From Mycolicibacterium llatzerense (GTDB lineage Bacteria; Actinomycetota; Actinomycetes; Mycobacteriales; Mycobacteriaceae): a DNA stretch of 64,000 nt. The notes beneath the pieces are model-generated. The model was not told where the DNA came from. It ran no database searches and saw only the letters and a program-made list of their open reading frames with translations. A program made the translations under genes and the position numbers. Position 1 is the first letter of the stretch. Each line of letters begins with the position of its first letter. The stretch lies in contig NZ_JXST01000003.1 of assembly GCF_000878195.1 (NCBI RefSeq), positions 62,001 through 126,000 of the forward strand, read 5' to 3'. Below are positions 34,081-43,129 of the stretch, piece by piece.

Positions 34081-34839
34081 ATGCGAACACGCACCATCAC
34101 GGCGGTCAGTGCTGCCGTCTTCATCGTGGCGACCAGTGCGGGCTGCCAATCCGACGACGCCGGTGGACCGGCCACAACGTCGGCCACGTCGTCGACCTCG
34201 GTGTCCAGTGCGCCGCCACCACCAGCGCCACCGCCACCGCCGGCCGGACCGCTCGTGCAGGTGCCGCAGCTCAAGGGGCTGATGCCGGACCCCGGCCAGG
34301 TGAGCTCGGCCGTCAACGTCCCGAACCTCGGGATCAGTGAGAGCCACGACTCGCTCGACCTGTTGCCCGACGACTACGCCTCGGACATGACCTGCGTGAG
34401 TGCGCTGTCCGATGCTGCCATCCAGCCGTACGCGGAGACACCCGTCGTGCTGGTGCGCACCCAGGACTACGCGCCGGCCGACGGCTCGGGCACCTTCCTG
34501 GCCACCGTGTCTGTCGTCCTCTATGAGGCGGTGCAGGACGCGCAGGACCAGGCGGCGGCGACCGTCAACGCGTGGCATGGCTGCGCCGGCAAGCAGATTC
34601 AGGTCAAGATGGCCTCGCCCGCGACCTTCACGGTCGGTACGGCATCGGTCGCGGGCGCCGTCAACACCGTCGTCAACAACCGCACCGCACCGCCGGGACC
34701 TGCCTGGGCCTGCGGACGGGGCATCACGGCCCGGAACAACGTCGTGATCGATCTGACGGTGTGCGGCAGTGACCCGGCGGCCGTCGGTGCCAGTGCCGTC
34801 GCGCTGGTCAACCAGGTCGTCGCGAAGGTGCCGGCATGA
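34081..34839 (+). CDS. sensor-domain lipoprotein (PknH extracellular-like)
   Basis: The 252-residue product starts with a lipoprotein signal peptide and lipobox ATSAGC (Cys near residue 22), followed by a Thr/Ser/Pro-rich linker. The rest (~residues 55-252) resembles the PknH C-terminal sensor domain, with WHGCAGKQIQVK, CGRGITARNNVVIDL and a final Cys that would form disulphides. It would sit on the outer face of the plasma membrane; the ligand is unknown. Its stop overlaps the start of a paralogue (ATGA), so the two are coupled. Confidence 0.75.
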   Translation: MRTRTITAVSAAVFIVATSAGCQSDDAGGPATTSATSSTSVSSAPPPPAPPPPPAGPLVQVPQLKGLMPDPGQVSSAVNVPNLGISESHDSLDLLPDDYASDMTCVSALSDAAIQPYAETPVVLVRTQDYAPADGSGTFLATVSVVLYEAVQDAQDQAAATVNAWHGCAGKQIQVKMASPATFTVGTASVAGAVNTVVNNRTAPPGPAWACGRGITARNNVVIDLTVCGSDPAAVGASAVALVNQVVAKVPA

Positions 34840-35549
34840 TGGCGAACTCCCGCGTGAAGCATTGGCCGTCAACGGTTTTCGTTCTTGCCTCCGCCATGGC
34901 GCTGACGTCGTGCACCAACGCCGTCGACGGCAGTCCCACCGCCGCGCCGCAGTCCGCGACGTCGTCGACCCCGAGTCCGACGGCAGCGCCGCCACCCGGG
35001 GCGAACCTGCAACCGCTCGTGTTACCGGTCGAGGATCTGCGGCGGGTCATGAACGACCCGACGATGGTCAAGATCTCCACCTGGCGCCGCGGCAGCGACG
35101 GCCTCAGTGTCGTTTTCACGCCCCCGCGGTGCAGCGTGGTTGCGGCGCCCGGTATGCGTGCGGCCCTCGATGGCAGCGGCAACACCGGCGTCTACTACGT
35201 GACCTACACCAGCATCGCGTCGGCGATGGTGCAGGTGACCCAGGGCGTCGTCGGTTTCGCCGACCCGGCCGCCGCGCATGCCATGGTCGCGGCGCAGCAG
35301 CCGGTCTGGCAGCAGTGCGCCAACATCGACGTGGGGATAACGATCGGCGACCAGAGCGGTACCCAACATGACAATGCGCTGCAGGCGGGCGGAGATTCGT
35401 TGTCGTTGTCGTACGCGTTCGGGCCCATGCAGTGCGTGCGCACGCTGGCTGCCAAGAACACGGTCGTCGTCGACAACGTGGTGTGTTCGCCGGATCCGGC
35501 AGGTCCGGCGACGGCGATCCTGAACGGCATCCTGGACAAGGTGCACTGA
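34836..35549 (+). CDS. sensor-domain lipoprotein (PknH extracellular-like), paralogue
   Basis: The 237-residue product has a lipoprotein signal with lipobox ALTSC (Cys near residue 23), a Ser/Thr/Pro linker and a PknH_C-like domain: WRRGSDGLSVVFTPPRCSVV, QQCANIDVGITIG, and C-terminal CVRTLAAKNTVVVDNVVC. It overlaps the upstream paralogue by four bases. The pair looks like an old tandem duplication that has diverged strongly. It ends 16 bp before the stop of the convergent oxidoreductase gene. Confidence 0.75.
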   Translation: MMANSRVKHWPSTVFVLASAMALTSCTNAVDGSPTAAPQSATSSTPSPTAAPPPGANLQPLVLPVEDLRRVMNDPTMVKISTWRRGSDGLSVVFTPPRCSVVAAPGMRAALDGSGNTGVYYVTYTSIASAMVQVTQGVVGFADPAAAHAMVAAQQPVWQQCANIDVGITIGDQSGTQHDNALQAGGDSLSLSYAFGPMQCVRTLAAKNTVVVDNVVCSPDPAGPATAILNGILDKVH

Positions 35550-35565
35550 GGACGGCGGCCGCCGC

Positions 35566-36582
35566 TCAGCGGGCGAGTTGATCGACCGCTCCCGCGAATA
35601 TCCGGGGCAGAGCGGCGGCGGCCGGGACTATGCGGGACCGGACCGCCGGCACCGAGCCGGCGCGCACCAGCGCCTCGGTCAGCAGCCGGTAGCGTCGGGT
35701 CAGGGTGCGCCAGCGGTGGTCGTACTCATCGACGCGGTCCCGAACGACGCAGTCGACCAGCGCCTCGGCTGCGCTGAACGACAACCCGAGCCCTTCGCCG
35801 GTCAGCGCGTCGACGTACCCCGCGGCGTCGCCGACCAGCAGCACGCGGCCCGCAACCCGTGACCGCACGCGCTGCCGCAACGGCCCGGCCGCCAGATCCG
35901 GCCCGTGCTCGTGTCCCTCGACGCGTTGACGCAGCTCGTCGAACGCCGCGAACTTCGCTTCGAAGCCGCCGCGGCCCGCGGACAGGATCGCGATGCCGAC
36001 GCAATCGTCGGCCACCGGTGTCACGTAGGCCTCGGCGTCACGGCTCCAGTGCACCTCGACGTTGTCGGTCCACGGTGCCAGCTGCACGTGCCGCCGGATG
36101 CCCCAGCGGCGCGGGCCGGCGGCCGGCCGCGCCAGCCCGAGGTCGCGGCGGATCGCCGAGTGCAGACCGTCCGCCGCCACGAGATAGCGGGCGCGCATTC
36201 CGGCTGCCCGCACACCGTCCGCGTCCTGCGCGATGTCGCCGGCCGCAGCCTGGACGACCTTCACCCCGGCGGCGCGGGCAGCGTCGGACATCGCCGCGTG
36301 CAGCGTGGTCCGGCGCACCCCGCGGCCCATGCCGCCCCGGAACTGGGCCTCGACCCGGGTCGCGCCGGCGTGATAGCTGATACCGCGCAGCGTCCGGCCC
36401 GGCGCCGCCACACCCAGCCGGTCCAGCTGCGCGAGCGAGTGCGGCATCAGGCCTTCGCCGCAGGCCTTGTCCAGCGTGCCGGGCCGGCGCTCGACGATGA
36501 CCGTCTCCAGTCCGGCGCGCGCCGCGTGCAGCGAGGTCGCCAGCCCTGCCGGACCGCCGCCGATCACCAGCAGGTCGATCAC
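35566..36582 (-). CDS. FAD-dependent oxidoreductase of the type III PKS cassette
   Basis: The 338-residue flavoprotein has an N-terminal Rossmann motif (LLVIGGGPAGLATSLHAARA), the KACGEGLMP stretch typical of geranylgeranyl-reductase/phenol-hydroxylase-like proteins, and the second FAD motif GRVLLVGDAAGYVDALTGEG. By analogy with SrsC of Streptomyces it may hydroxylate a phenolic lipid, but a reductase role is also possible. The GTG at 36582 overlaps the upstream methyltransferase stop (GTGA). It is third in the operon PKS-methyltransferase-oxidoreductase. Confidence 0.78.
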   Translation of the reverse strand: MIDLLVIGGGPAGLATSLHAARAGLETVIVERRPGTLDKACGEGLMPHSLAQLDRLGVAAPGRTLRGISYHAGATRVEAQFRGGMGRGVRRTTLHAAMSDAARAAGVKVVQAAAGDIAQDADGVRAAGMRARYLVAADGLHSAIRRDLGLARPAAGPRRWGIRRHVQLAPWTDNVEVHWSRDAEAYVTPVADDCVGIAILSAGRGGFEAKFAAFDELRQRVEGHEHGPDLAAGPLRQRVRSRVAGRVLLVGDAAGYVDALTGEGLGLSFSAAEALVDCVVRDRVDEYDHRWRTLTRRYRLLTEALVRAGSVPAVRSRIVPAAAALPRIFAGAVDQLAR

Positions 36583-37088
36583 GACAGGCTCGCCAGCGCG
36601 GTGTTCTCGACGCGCAGCCGAGTGCGCAGCAGCAGTGCGTTGAGCAGGGTGAACACCGTGGCCGTCAGCCACGCGGTGTGCACGAGGGGCAGCGCGAACC
36701 CCTCGACGACCACCGCCACGTAGTTGGGGTGCGGCAGCCACCGGTACGGGCCGGCGACCACCCGCGACGCGCCTGGGATGACGATGACGCGCGTATTCCA
36801 CTGCGGCCCGAGCGTGCCGATGCACCACCACCGCAGCGCCTGCGCCGCGAGCACCGCGGCCAGCATCGGCCAGCCCAGCGCGGGGATGAACGGCCGATCG
36901 AGCAGCAGCGGTTCGAGCACGCACGCCACCAGCAACCCGATGTGCAGCACGACCATGAACGGGTAGTGGCCGAAGCCGTACTCGGTGCCGCCACGTGCCA
37001 GCGACCAGGCGAGGTTGCGCTTGGAGACCACCAACTCGACGAGCCGTTCGACTGCGACGGCCGCGATCAGCGTCAGGTACCAAGCCAC
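36579..37088 (-). CDS. isoprenylcysteine carboxyl methyltransferase family protein
   Basis: A 169-residue membrane protein with about four hydrophobic segments. The ICMT/PEMT-type SAM-binding C-terminus is visible as GPYRWLPHPNYVAVVVEGFALPL (split here: GPYRWLPHPNY, then VAVVVEGFALPL). Bacterial ICMT-like enzymes beside type III PKS genes methylate phenolic hydroxyls of alkylresorcinols or pyrones (SrsB type). It starts 4 nt after the PKS stop and overlaps the oxidoreductase start, so the three form one operon. Confidence 0.78.
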   Translation of the reverse strand: MAWYLTLIAAVAVERLVELVVSKRNLAWSLARGGTEYGFGHYPFMVVLHIGLLVACVLEPLLLDRPFIPALGWPMLAAVLAAQALRWWCIGTLGPQWNTRVIVIPGASRVVAGPYRWLPHPNYVAVVVEGFALPLVHTAWLTATVFTLLNALLLRTRLRVENTALASLS

Positions 37089-37092
37089 TGGA

Positions 37093-38151
37093 TCAGCGCC
37101 ACCGCAGCAGGACCAGCTCGGAGCAGAAGCCCGGGCCCATCGCCATCATCAGGCCGAGGCTGCCCGCGGGCGGGCACTTGGCGATGGTGTCGTGCAGGAC
37201 GTGCAGTACCGACGCCGACGACAGGTTGCCCACCTCGGCCAGCGAGCGCCACGTCAGCTCGAGCGCGTCGTCGGGGAGGCCCAGTGTCGCGGTGATCGCC
37301 TCGATCACCTTCGGCCCACCGGGGTGGCTGACCCAGGTGCGGATGTCCGCGGTCTCGAGGCCGTGTGCGGCAAGGAAACCCGTGACGTCGTCGCCCAGAT
37401 ACGTCTCGACGACCTTCGGCACGTCGGGGGAGAGCACCAGGCGGAAGCCGCTCGAGTCGATGTCCCAGCCCATCGTGCGTTCGGAGTCGGGGTAGAGATG
37501 GCTGCGGGAATCGAGCACTTCCGGTCCGGCGGTGTCGACGGTCGTGGCGCGCCGGTCGCCGACCATGACGACGGCTGCGGCCCCGTCACCGAACAGGCTG
37601 GAGCCGACGACGGTCGCTATCGACGGTTCCGCCTTGGGCATCAGGGAACACAGTTCGACGGCCAGCAGCACCGCGACGTCGTCGGGTGCGCCGCGCAGGT
37701 AGTCGTTGACCCGGGCGATGCCCGCAGCGCCGGCGACACAACCGAGACCGAACAGCGGTACCCGTCGGACGTCGGGACGGAGACCGATGCGGCCGGCGAT
37801 GCGGGCATCGAGGGTCGGCACGGCCACGCCGGTGACGGTGGTGGTGTAGATGATGTCGACGTCGGCGGGCGTCAGCCCGGCGTCGTCGAGGGCGCCGAGG
37901 ATCGCGGCACAGCCGAGCGTCACCGCGTGTTCGATGAAGACGTCGTTGGCGGCGCCGAAGTCTGTGAGCCCTGGATAGTCCGCGAGTGGGAGCACCGTAT
38001 GTCGGGTCTCGACCCGCGCGCTGCGATGCAGTTTGCGGATGGCATCCTCGTGCTCCGCGTAGCCGGGAAGCTCCAGCAGTGCATCGGTGATTTCCTTCTG
38101 CGTATGCCGATGGGGCGGCAGTTCGCTACGGACACTTGCGATTACGCTCAT
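37093..38151 (-). CDS. type III polyketide synthase
   Basis: The 352-residue product has the full chalcone-synthase-like triad: C138 in [12 protein letters not shown]276 in VSHPGGP and N309 in GNLSSASV. Length equals mycobacterial Pks10/Pks11/Pks18-type enzymes. Such enzymes extend long acyl-CoA starters with malonyl-CoA to alkylpyrones or alkylresorcinols. ATG 38151 is chosen because GGAGGGA precedes it directly; a longer frame extends to 38211. The first gene of a three-gene operon, it is divergent from end. Confidence 0.85.
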   Translation of the reverse strand: MSVIASVRSELPPHRHTQKEITDALLELPGYAEHEDAIRKLHRSARVETRHTVLPLADYPGLTDFGAANDVFIEHAVTLGCAAILGALDDAGLTPADVDIIYTTTVTGVAVPTLDARIAGRIGLRPDVRRVPLFGLGCVAGAAGIARVNDYLRGAPDDVAVLLAVELCSLMPKAEPSIATVVGSSLFGDGAAAVVMVGDRRATTVDTAGPEVLDSRSHLYPDSERTMGWDIDSSGFRLVLSPDVPKVVETYLGDDVTGFLAAHGLETADIRTWVSHPGGPKVIEAITATLGLPDDALELTWRSLAEVGNLSSASVLHVLHDTIAKCPPAGSLGLMMAMGPGFCSELVLLRWR

Positions 38152-38224
38152 CGTCCCTCCTATACCCAGACCACGAGATCCAGGCCCGGAGGGTTCACGT
38201 CCGCCGCGCAACTAGGCTGGCTAC

Positions 38225-38974
38225 ATGCTGATTGGTTCGCACGTCGACAACACCGATCCTCTGGCCGCGGCCGCTGCCGACGGCGCCGACGTGGTGCAGT
38301 TCTTCCTGGGGAACCCGCAGAGCTGGAAGAAGCCCGCGCCTCGCGAAGACGCAGAAGTGCTGCGGGCATCCACAGTGCCGCTGTACGTCCACGCGCCGTA
38401 CCTGATCAACGTCGCGTCGGCCAACAACAAGGTGCGCATCCCGTCGCGCAAGATTTTGCAGGACACCTGCGACGCCGCGAGCGAGATCGGCGCGACGGCC
38501 GTGATCGTGCACGGCGGGCACGCCGACGACAACGACATGGACGCCGGCTTCGAGCGCTGGGTGAAGGCGCTCGACGCGCTCAAGACCGACATGCCGGTGT
38601 ACCTGGAGAACACCGCCGGTGGTGAGCACGCCATGGCGCGGCACTTCGACACCATCGCCCGGCTGTGGGACCGCATCGGGGACAAGGGCATCGGTTTCTG
38701 TCTGGATACCTGCCATGCCTGGGCGGCGGGGGAGGCGTTGGTCGACGCCGTCGAGCGCATCAAGACCATCACCGGCCGCATCGATCTGGTGCACTGCAAC
38801 GACTCTCGTGACGCCGCAGGCTCGGGGGCCGACCGGCACGCCAATTTCGGCATGGGCCAGATCGATCCGCAGTTGCTGGCGGCCGTGGTGCGCGCCGCGG
38901 CTGCTCCGGTCATCTGCGAGACGTCGGAGGACGGCCGCAAAGACGACATCGCGTTCCTCCGCGAGAACGTTTAG
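38225..38974 (+). CDS. end: deoxyribonuclease IV (endonuclease IV)
   Basis: A 249-residue AP endonuclease of base-excision repair with a TIM-barrel and zinc sites. Visible metal-binding motifs are [52 protein letters not shown] and ICETSEDG. It corresponds to Rv0670, which follows rpoC in M. tuberculosis. Here a polyketide operon and two lipoproteins are inserted between rpoC and this gene. Confidence 0.92.
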   Translation: MLIGSHVDNTDPLAAAAADGADVVQFFLGNPQSWKKPAPREDAEVLRASTVPLYVHAPYLINVASANNKVRIPSRKILQDTCDAASEIGATAVIVHGGHADDNDMDAGFERWVKALDALKTDMPVYLENTAGGEHAMARHFDTIARLWDRIGDKGIGFCLDTCHAWAAGEALVDAVERIKTITGRIDLVHCNDSRDAAGSGADRHANFGMGQIDPQLLAAVVRAAAAPVICETSEDGRKDDIAFLRENV

Positions 38975-39005
38975 TCGGCACCGCTAATTGTGATAAACCC
39001 TTCGG

Positions 39006-40418
39006 GTGCGAGACGCCAACACTGAGGTAGCAGAGACACCCGACGCCGGTTACGAGCGCGGCCTATCTGCGCGAACTGTGCAGATGATCGCGATCGGCGG
39101 GGCCATCGGCACCGGCCTGTTCTACGGAGCGGGCGGCGCCATCGAGAAGGCCGGCCCGGCGCTGATCCTGGCCTACCTCACCGCGGGTCTGGCCGTGTTC
39201 GTCATCATGCGGGCGCTCGGTGAGTTGCTGGTGTACCGCCCGGTGTCGGGCAGCATCTCGGAGTACGCCGAGGAGTTCATGGGCCGCTTCGCCGGCTTCG
39301 CGAACGGGTGGACGTACTGGGCGGTGTGGGCCACGACGTGCATGGCCGAGATCACCGTCGCCGGGAAGTACGTGCAGTACTGGCCGTGGGGACACGACAT
39401 CCCGCAGTGGGTGACGGCGCTGGTCGTCCTGCTGGTGCTGTTCACGGCGAACCTGATCTCGGTGAAGATCTTCGGCGAGGCCGAGTTCTGGTTCTCGATG
39501 ATCAAGGTGACCGCGATCATCGGCATGATCCTCATCGGCATCGGGGTGCTGCTGCCCATCGCCGGTTTCGGCCCGGTCACCGGCCCGAGCCTGGGCAACC
39601 TGTGGAACGACGGCGGCTTCTTCCCGACGGGCTTCAGCTCGGCGTTGCTGAGCCTGCAGATCGTGGTGTTCGCCTACGTGGGTGTGGAGCTGGTCGGTGT
39701 CACCGCAGGCGAGGCCGAGAACCCGAAGGTGACGCTGCGCAAGGCCATCAACACGCTGCCGTTCCGCATCGGCCTGTTCTACGTCGGCGCGCTGATCGTC
39801 ATCCTGTCGGTGCAGGGCTGGCGGAACTACCACGCCGGGCAGAGCCCGTTCGTCGCGGTGTTCCAGTACCTGAACATCCCGGCGGCCGCGGGCATCGTGA
39901 ACTTCATCCTGCTGACGGCGGCGCTGTCGTCGTGCAACTCGGGTATCTATTCGACGGGCCGCATGGTGCGCAGCCTGGCCCAGCGCGGTGACGCGCCCGC
40001 CGGTCTGCAGGCGCTGAGCAGCCGGCATGTGCCGATGCTGGCCATCTGCTTCTCGGTCCTCACCATGGGCGTCGGCGTCCTGGTGAACTACCTGTCGCCG
40101 GACAAGGCGTTCGCCTACATCACCTCGGTGTCGACCATCGGCATCATCTTCGTGTGGGGCTCGATCCTGGTGTCGCACTTCATCTATCGCCAGCGGGTGG
40201 CCGCCGGCGTGCTGCCGGCGTCGGACTACCGCCTGCCGGGAGCGCCGTACACGACGTTCCTGGCACTCGGGTTCCTGGCGCTCGTCGTCGTGTTGCTGTT
40301 CTTCACCGACGACGGACGCACGGCGATTCTCGTGGGTGCCATCTGGTTCGTCATCGTGACGCTGGGTTACTTCGTGCACCGCGGCGACCGTGCCACCGAG
40401 GTCGTGACGCGGCACTAG
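39006..40418 (+). CDS. amino acid permease (APC superfamily, AAT type)
   Basis: The 470-residue product has twelve hydrophobic segments and the conserved first helix IAIGGAIGTGLFYGAGGAI, as in the CycA/GabP/LysP family of proton symporters. The region VYRPVSGSISEYAEEFMG is also typical. The substrate cannot be told from sequence; D-Ala/D-Ser/Gly, GABA or an aromatic amino acid are possible. The GTG start is 31 bp after end, so it may share that transcript. Confidence 0.82.
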   Translation: MRDANTEVAETPDAGYERGLSARTVQMIAIGGAIGTGLFYGAGGAIEKAGPALILAYLTAGLAVFVIMRALGELLVYRPVSGSISEYAEEFMGRFAGFANGWTYWAVWATTCMAEITVAGKYVQYWPWGHDIPQWVTALVVLLVLFTANLISVKIFGEAEFWFSMIKVTAIIGMILIGIGVLLPIAGFGPVTGPSLGNLWNDGGFFPTGFSSALLSLQIVVFAYVGVELVGVTAGEAENPKVTLRKAINTLPFRIGLFYVGALIVILSVQGWRNYHAGQSPFVAVFQYLNIPAAAGIVNFILLTAALSSCNSGIYSTGRMVRSLAQRGDAPAGLQALSSRHVPMLAICFSVLTMGVGVLVNYLSPDKAFAYITSVSTIGIIFVWGSILVSHFIYRQRVAAGVLPASDYRLPGAPYTTFLALGFLALVVVLLFFTDDGRTAILVGAIWFVIVTLGYFVHRGDRATEVVTRH

Positions 40419-40445
40419 CGAATCGCAGCCCCGACGCGGCACCGC

Positions 40446-41240
40446 CTACGGCTGCAACGACAGCCAGGTGCCGTGGTTGGCGATGCGCAGGGCGGCGGTG
40501 ATACCGGCGTCGTCGAAGGCGCGTGCGATGTCGTCGCGGCCTTCGGTGAAGTGTGCCCAACCGTCGTAGTGGACCGGGATGTTCACCGGGGCGCCCAGAA
40601 CCGCGGCGGCGGCCGCGGTTCGGATGCTGTCGAGACTGACCGCTCGATGCCGGAACTTTCCGGGCACGCGGGCGGCGCCGGCGTGCAGGATGGCTGCGTC
40701 GATGGTGCCGACGCGACGGGCGATCTCGGCGACAGTGCGAAGGGAGGCGTTGTCGCCGCTGATGTAGACGGTGGGCACTGTGCTGCCGGAAAGCACGAAC
40801 CCGATGACTTCGCAGTTGACGTACCCGTCGGGGTCCCGGTCACCGTCTTCGGGACCGTGGACGGCAGGGACGGCGGTGACGTTGAACTCGCCGGTATCGG
40901 GCCGGGTGAGGGTGTAGGTGCTCCACGGTCGCAATCCAACGGCTGGGCTGCCTAGGCGTCTGGCTCCGCCCACGGTGGTGAGCAGCAACGGCGCGTTCTT
41001 GGCGAAGGCGCGGCCGCGCTCGTCGAAGTTGTCAGCGTGGTTGTCGTGGCTGACGAGGACGACGTCGACGGCGCCGATTTGTTCCTCTGTGACGGCCGGG
41101 CCTTGGGTTTTCGTCAAGTACCCCTGTGGCCCGGGGGCGTCGAAGGTCGGGTCGCTGACGATGCGTAGTCCGCCGAGATCGAGCACGGTGGTCGGGCCGC
41201 CGACAACCAATGCAGCACAACCTTGTTGGGCCAGAGGCAT
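40446..41240 (-). CDS. MBL-fold metallo-hydrolase (UlaG-like)
   Basis: A 264-residue beta-lactamase-fold hydrolase. The metal motif is VSHDNHADNFD, a variant of HxHxDH in which the final ligand position reads Asn; further ligands are probably the His of AVHGPEDG and the Asp of ISGDNAS. ATG 41240 is preferred since AGGAG lies 8 nt upstream; a longer frame starts at 41282. It is convergent to the permease gene. Substrate unknown. Confidence 0.72.
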   Translation of the reverse strand: MPLAQQGCAALVVGGPTTVLDLGGLRIVSDPTFDAPGPQGYLTKTQGPAVTEEQIGAVDVVLVSHDNHADNFDERGRAFAKNAPLLLTTVGGARRLGSPAVGLRPWSTYTLTRPDTGEFNVTAVPAVHGPEDGDRDPDGYVNCEVIGFVLSGSTVPTVYISGDNASLRTVAEIARRVGTIDAAILHAGAARVPGKFRHRAVSLDSIRTAAAAAVLGAPVNIPVHYDGWAHFTEGRDDIARAFDDAGITAALRIANHGTWLSLQP

Positions 41241-41401
41241 GGTGGGGCTCCTGGGAGTTGCGTGTCTGCTGACCGCCGGCACTCATCGGTCAGCTCCGTC
41301 GCGAGTGTATTGAGATTTTTTCCAGTTGATCGCCCGACCGCGTTCCGCCATTCATATATACAGTTCTTGTGCGACTGTCGGGAAAGTGTAATAGTGGGGA
41401 C

Positions 41402-43024
41402 ATGGCTGATACGCATGTCGTCACCAATCAGGTTCCCCCTCTGGAGGACTACAACCCCGCCACCTTCCCGGCGCTGGCCGAGGCCCTGATCCGCGAGGGC
41501 GGGGAGTGGGGCGTCGACGAGGTGCACGCCGTCGGCGAACTCGGCGGCAGTCGCAAAGCGCAGCGCTGGGGTGAACTCGCGGACCGCAACGTCCCGATCC
41601 TGCACACGCACGATCGGTACGGGCACCGCGTCGACGAGGTCGAATACGACCCCGCCTACCACCAGCTGATGACCGCCGCGGTGAAGCACGGCCTGCACGG
41701 GGCCCCGTGGGCCGACGACCGTCCCGGCGCACACGTCGTCCGCGCGGCGAAGATGTCGGCCTGGACCCCCGAGCCCGGCCACGTCTGTCCGATCTCGATG
41801 ACCTACGCCGTCGTCCCGGCGCTGCGGTTCAACCCTGAACTGTCCAAGGTCTACGAACCGCTGCTGACCAGCCGCGTGTACGACCCCGAGCTGAAAGTGC
41901 CTGCCACCAAAGCCGGTATCACCGCGGGCATGTCGATGACCGAGAAGCAGGGCGGCTCTGACGTCCGTGCAGGCACCACCCAGGCCACCCCCAACGGCGA
42001 CGGCACCTACTCGCTGCGCGGTCACAAGTGGTTCACCTCGGCGCCGATGGGCGACATGTTCCTGGTGCTGGCCCAGGCGCCCGGCGGGCTGTCCTGTTTC
42101 TTCCTGCCCCGGGTGCTGCCCGATGGCACGCGCAACCGCATGTTCATCCAGCGGCTCAAGGACAAGCTCGGCAACCACGCCAATGCCTCCAGCGAGATCG
42201 AGTACGACGGTGCGACGGTCTGGCTGGTCGGCGAGGAGGGCCGCGGCGTCCCGACCATCATCGAGATGGTCAACCTGACCCGCTTGGACTGCACCCTGGG
42301 CAGCGCCACCAGCATGCGCACGGGCCTGACCCAGGCCGTGCACCACGCCCAGCACCGCAAGGCCTTCGGCGCCTACCTGATCGATCAGCCGCTGATGCGC
42401 AACGTGCTGGCCGACATGGCGGTCGAAGCCGAGGCCGCCACCATGCTGGCGATGCGGATGGCCGGCGCCACCGACCGGGCCGTCCGCGGTGACGAGCGCG
42501 AAAGCCTGTTCCGCCGAATCGGTTTGGCCGCGGCCAAGTACTGGGTGTGCAAGCGCGCGACGCCGCACGCCGCGGAGGCCATGGAGTGCTTCGGTGGCAA
42601 CGGCTACGCCGAGGAATCCGGCATGCCGCGGCTCTACCGCGAGGCCCCGCTGATGGGCATCTGGGAAGGTTCGGGCAACGTCAGCGCGCTGGACACCCTC
42701 CGCGCCATGGTGACCAAGCCCGAGTGCGTCGAGGTGCTGTTCGACGAGTTGTCGCAGGCGCAGGACCCCCGCCTGGACGCGCATGTCAGCGCGCTCAAGG
42801 CGCAGCTCAGCGATCCGCAGACCATGGAATACCGCGGACGTAAAGTGGCCGAGGACATTTCGCTGGCCCTGCAGGGCGCGCTGCTGGTGCGCCACGGTCA
42901 CCCCGCGGTGGCCGAGGCATTCCTGGTCAGCCGCCTCGACCGCCAGTGGGGTGGCGCCTTCGGCACGCTGCCCACCGGCCTCGACCTGGCGCCGATCATC
43001 GAACGGGCCCTGGTCAAGGGCTGA
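41402..43024 (+). CDS. fadE8: acyl-CoA dehydrogenase FadE8 (AidB-like)
   Basis: The 540-residue product belongs to the AidB-type acyl-CoA dehydrogenases. It shows GMSMTEKQGGSDVRAGTT (FAD/substrate region), KWFTSAPMGD, and the C-terminal ECFGGNGYAEESGMPRLYRE. It is a flavoenzyme of acyl-CoA metabolism or stress response. It corresponds to Rv0672 and heads the fadE8-echA4-regulator-echA5 group. The ATG at 41402 follows GTGGGGAC. Confidence 0.88.
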   Translation: MADTHVVTNQVPPLEDYNPATFPALAEALIREGGEWGVDEVHAVGELGGSRKAQRWGELADRNVPILHTHDRYGHRVDEVEYDPAYHQLMTAAVKHGLHGAPWADDRPGAHVVRAAKMSAWTPEPGHVCPISMTYAVVPALRFNPELSKVYEPLLTSRVYDPELKVPATKAGITAGMSMTEKQGGSDVRAGTTQATPNGDGTYSLRGHKWFTSAPMGDMFLVLAQAPGGLSCFFLPRVLPDGTRNRMFIQRLKDKLGNHANASSEIEYDGATVWLVGEEGRGVPTIIEMVNLTRLDCTLGSATSMRTGLTQAVHHAQHRKAFGAYLIDQPLMRNVLADMAVEAEAATMLAMRMAGATDRAVRGDERESLFRRIGLAAAKYWVCKRATPHAAEAMECFGGNGYAEESGMPRLYREAPLMGIWEGSGNVSALDTLRAMVTKPECVEVLFDELSQAQDPRLDAHVSALKAQLSDPQTMEYRGRKVAEDISLALQGALLVRHGHPAVAEAFLVSRLDRQWGGAFGTLPTGLDLAPIIERALVKG

Positions 43025-43035
43025 ATTTCTACTGC

Positions 43036-43113
43036 CGAGCAGTCCCCCAGAGGGAGGTACCCCCAACAAAACTGTCCCAAAACGCGCGTTTTGGACAGTT
43101 TTGCGTCTGCTCG
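43036..43113. repeat. nested palindromic intergenic repeat with an altered left arm
   Basis: The core pairs CAAAACTGTCC (43067-43077) with GGACAGTTTTG (43093-43103) around AAAACGCGCGTTTT. Outer arms CGAGCAG (43036-43042) and CTGCTCG (43107-43113) also pair. On the right the arms are joined by CGT; on the left 24 nt (43043-43066, starting TCCCCCAGAGGGAGG) stand in place of the expected ACG. Palindromes with GCGAGCAGACGCAAAA ends are familiar dispersed repeats of mycobacteria. It may act as a terminator for fadE8. Confidence 0.75.
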
Positions 43114-43129
43114 CGGGAAGGCTGAGCTG

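Noticed and set aside
36583..37083. N-terminal extension of the FAD oxidoreductase through the methyltransferase gene
   Set aside because: The extra residues are Arg-rich out-of-frame translation of the ICMT gene; the FAD motif begins directly after GTG 36582.
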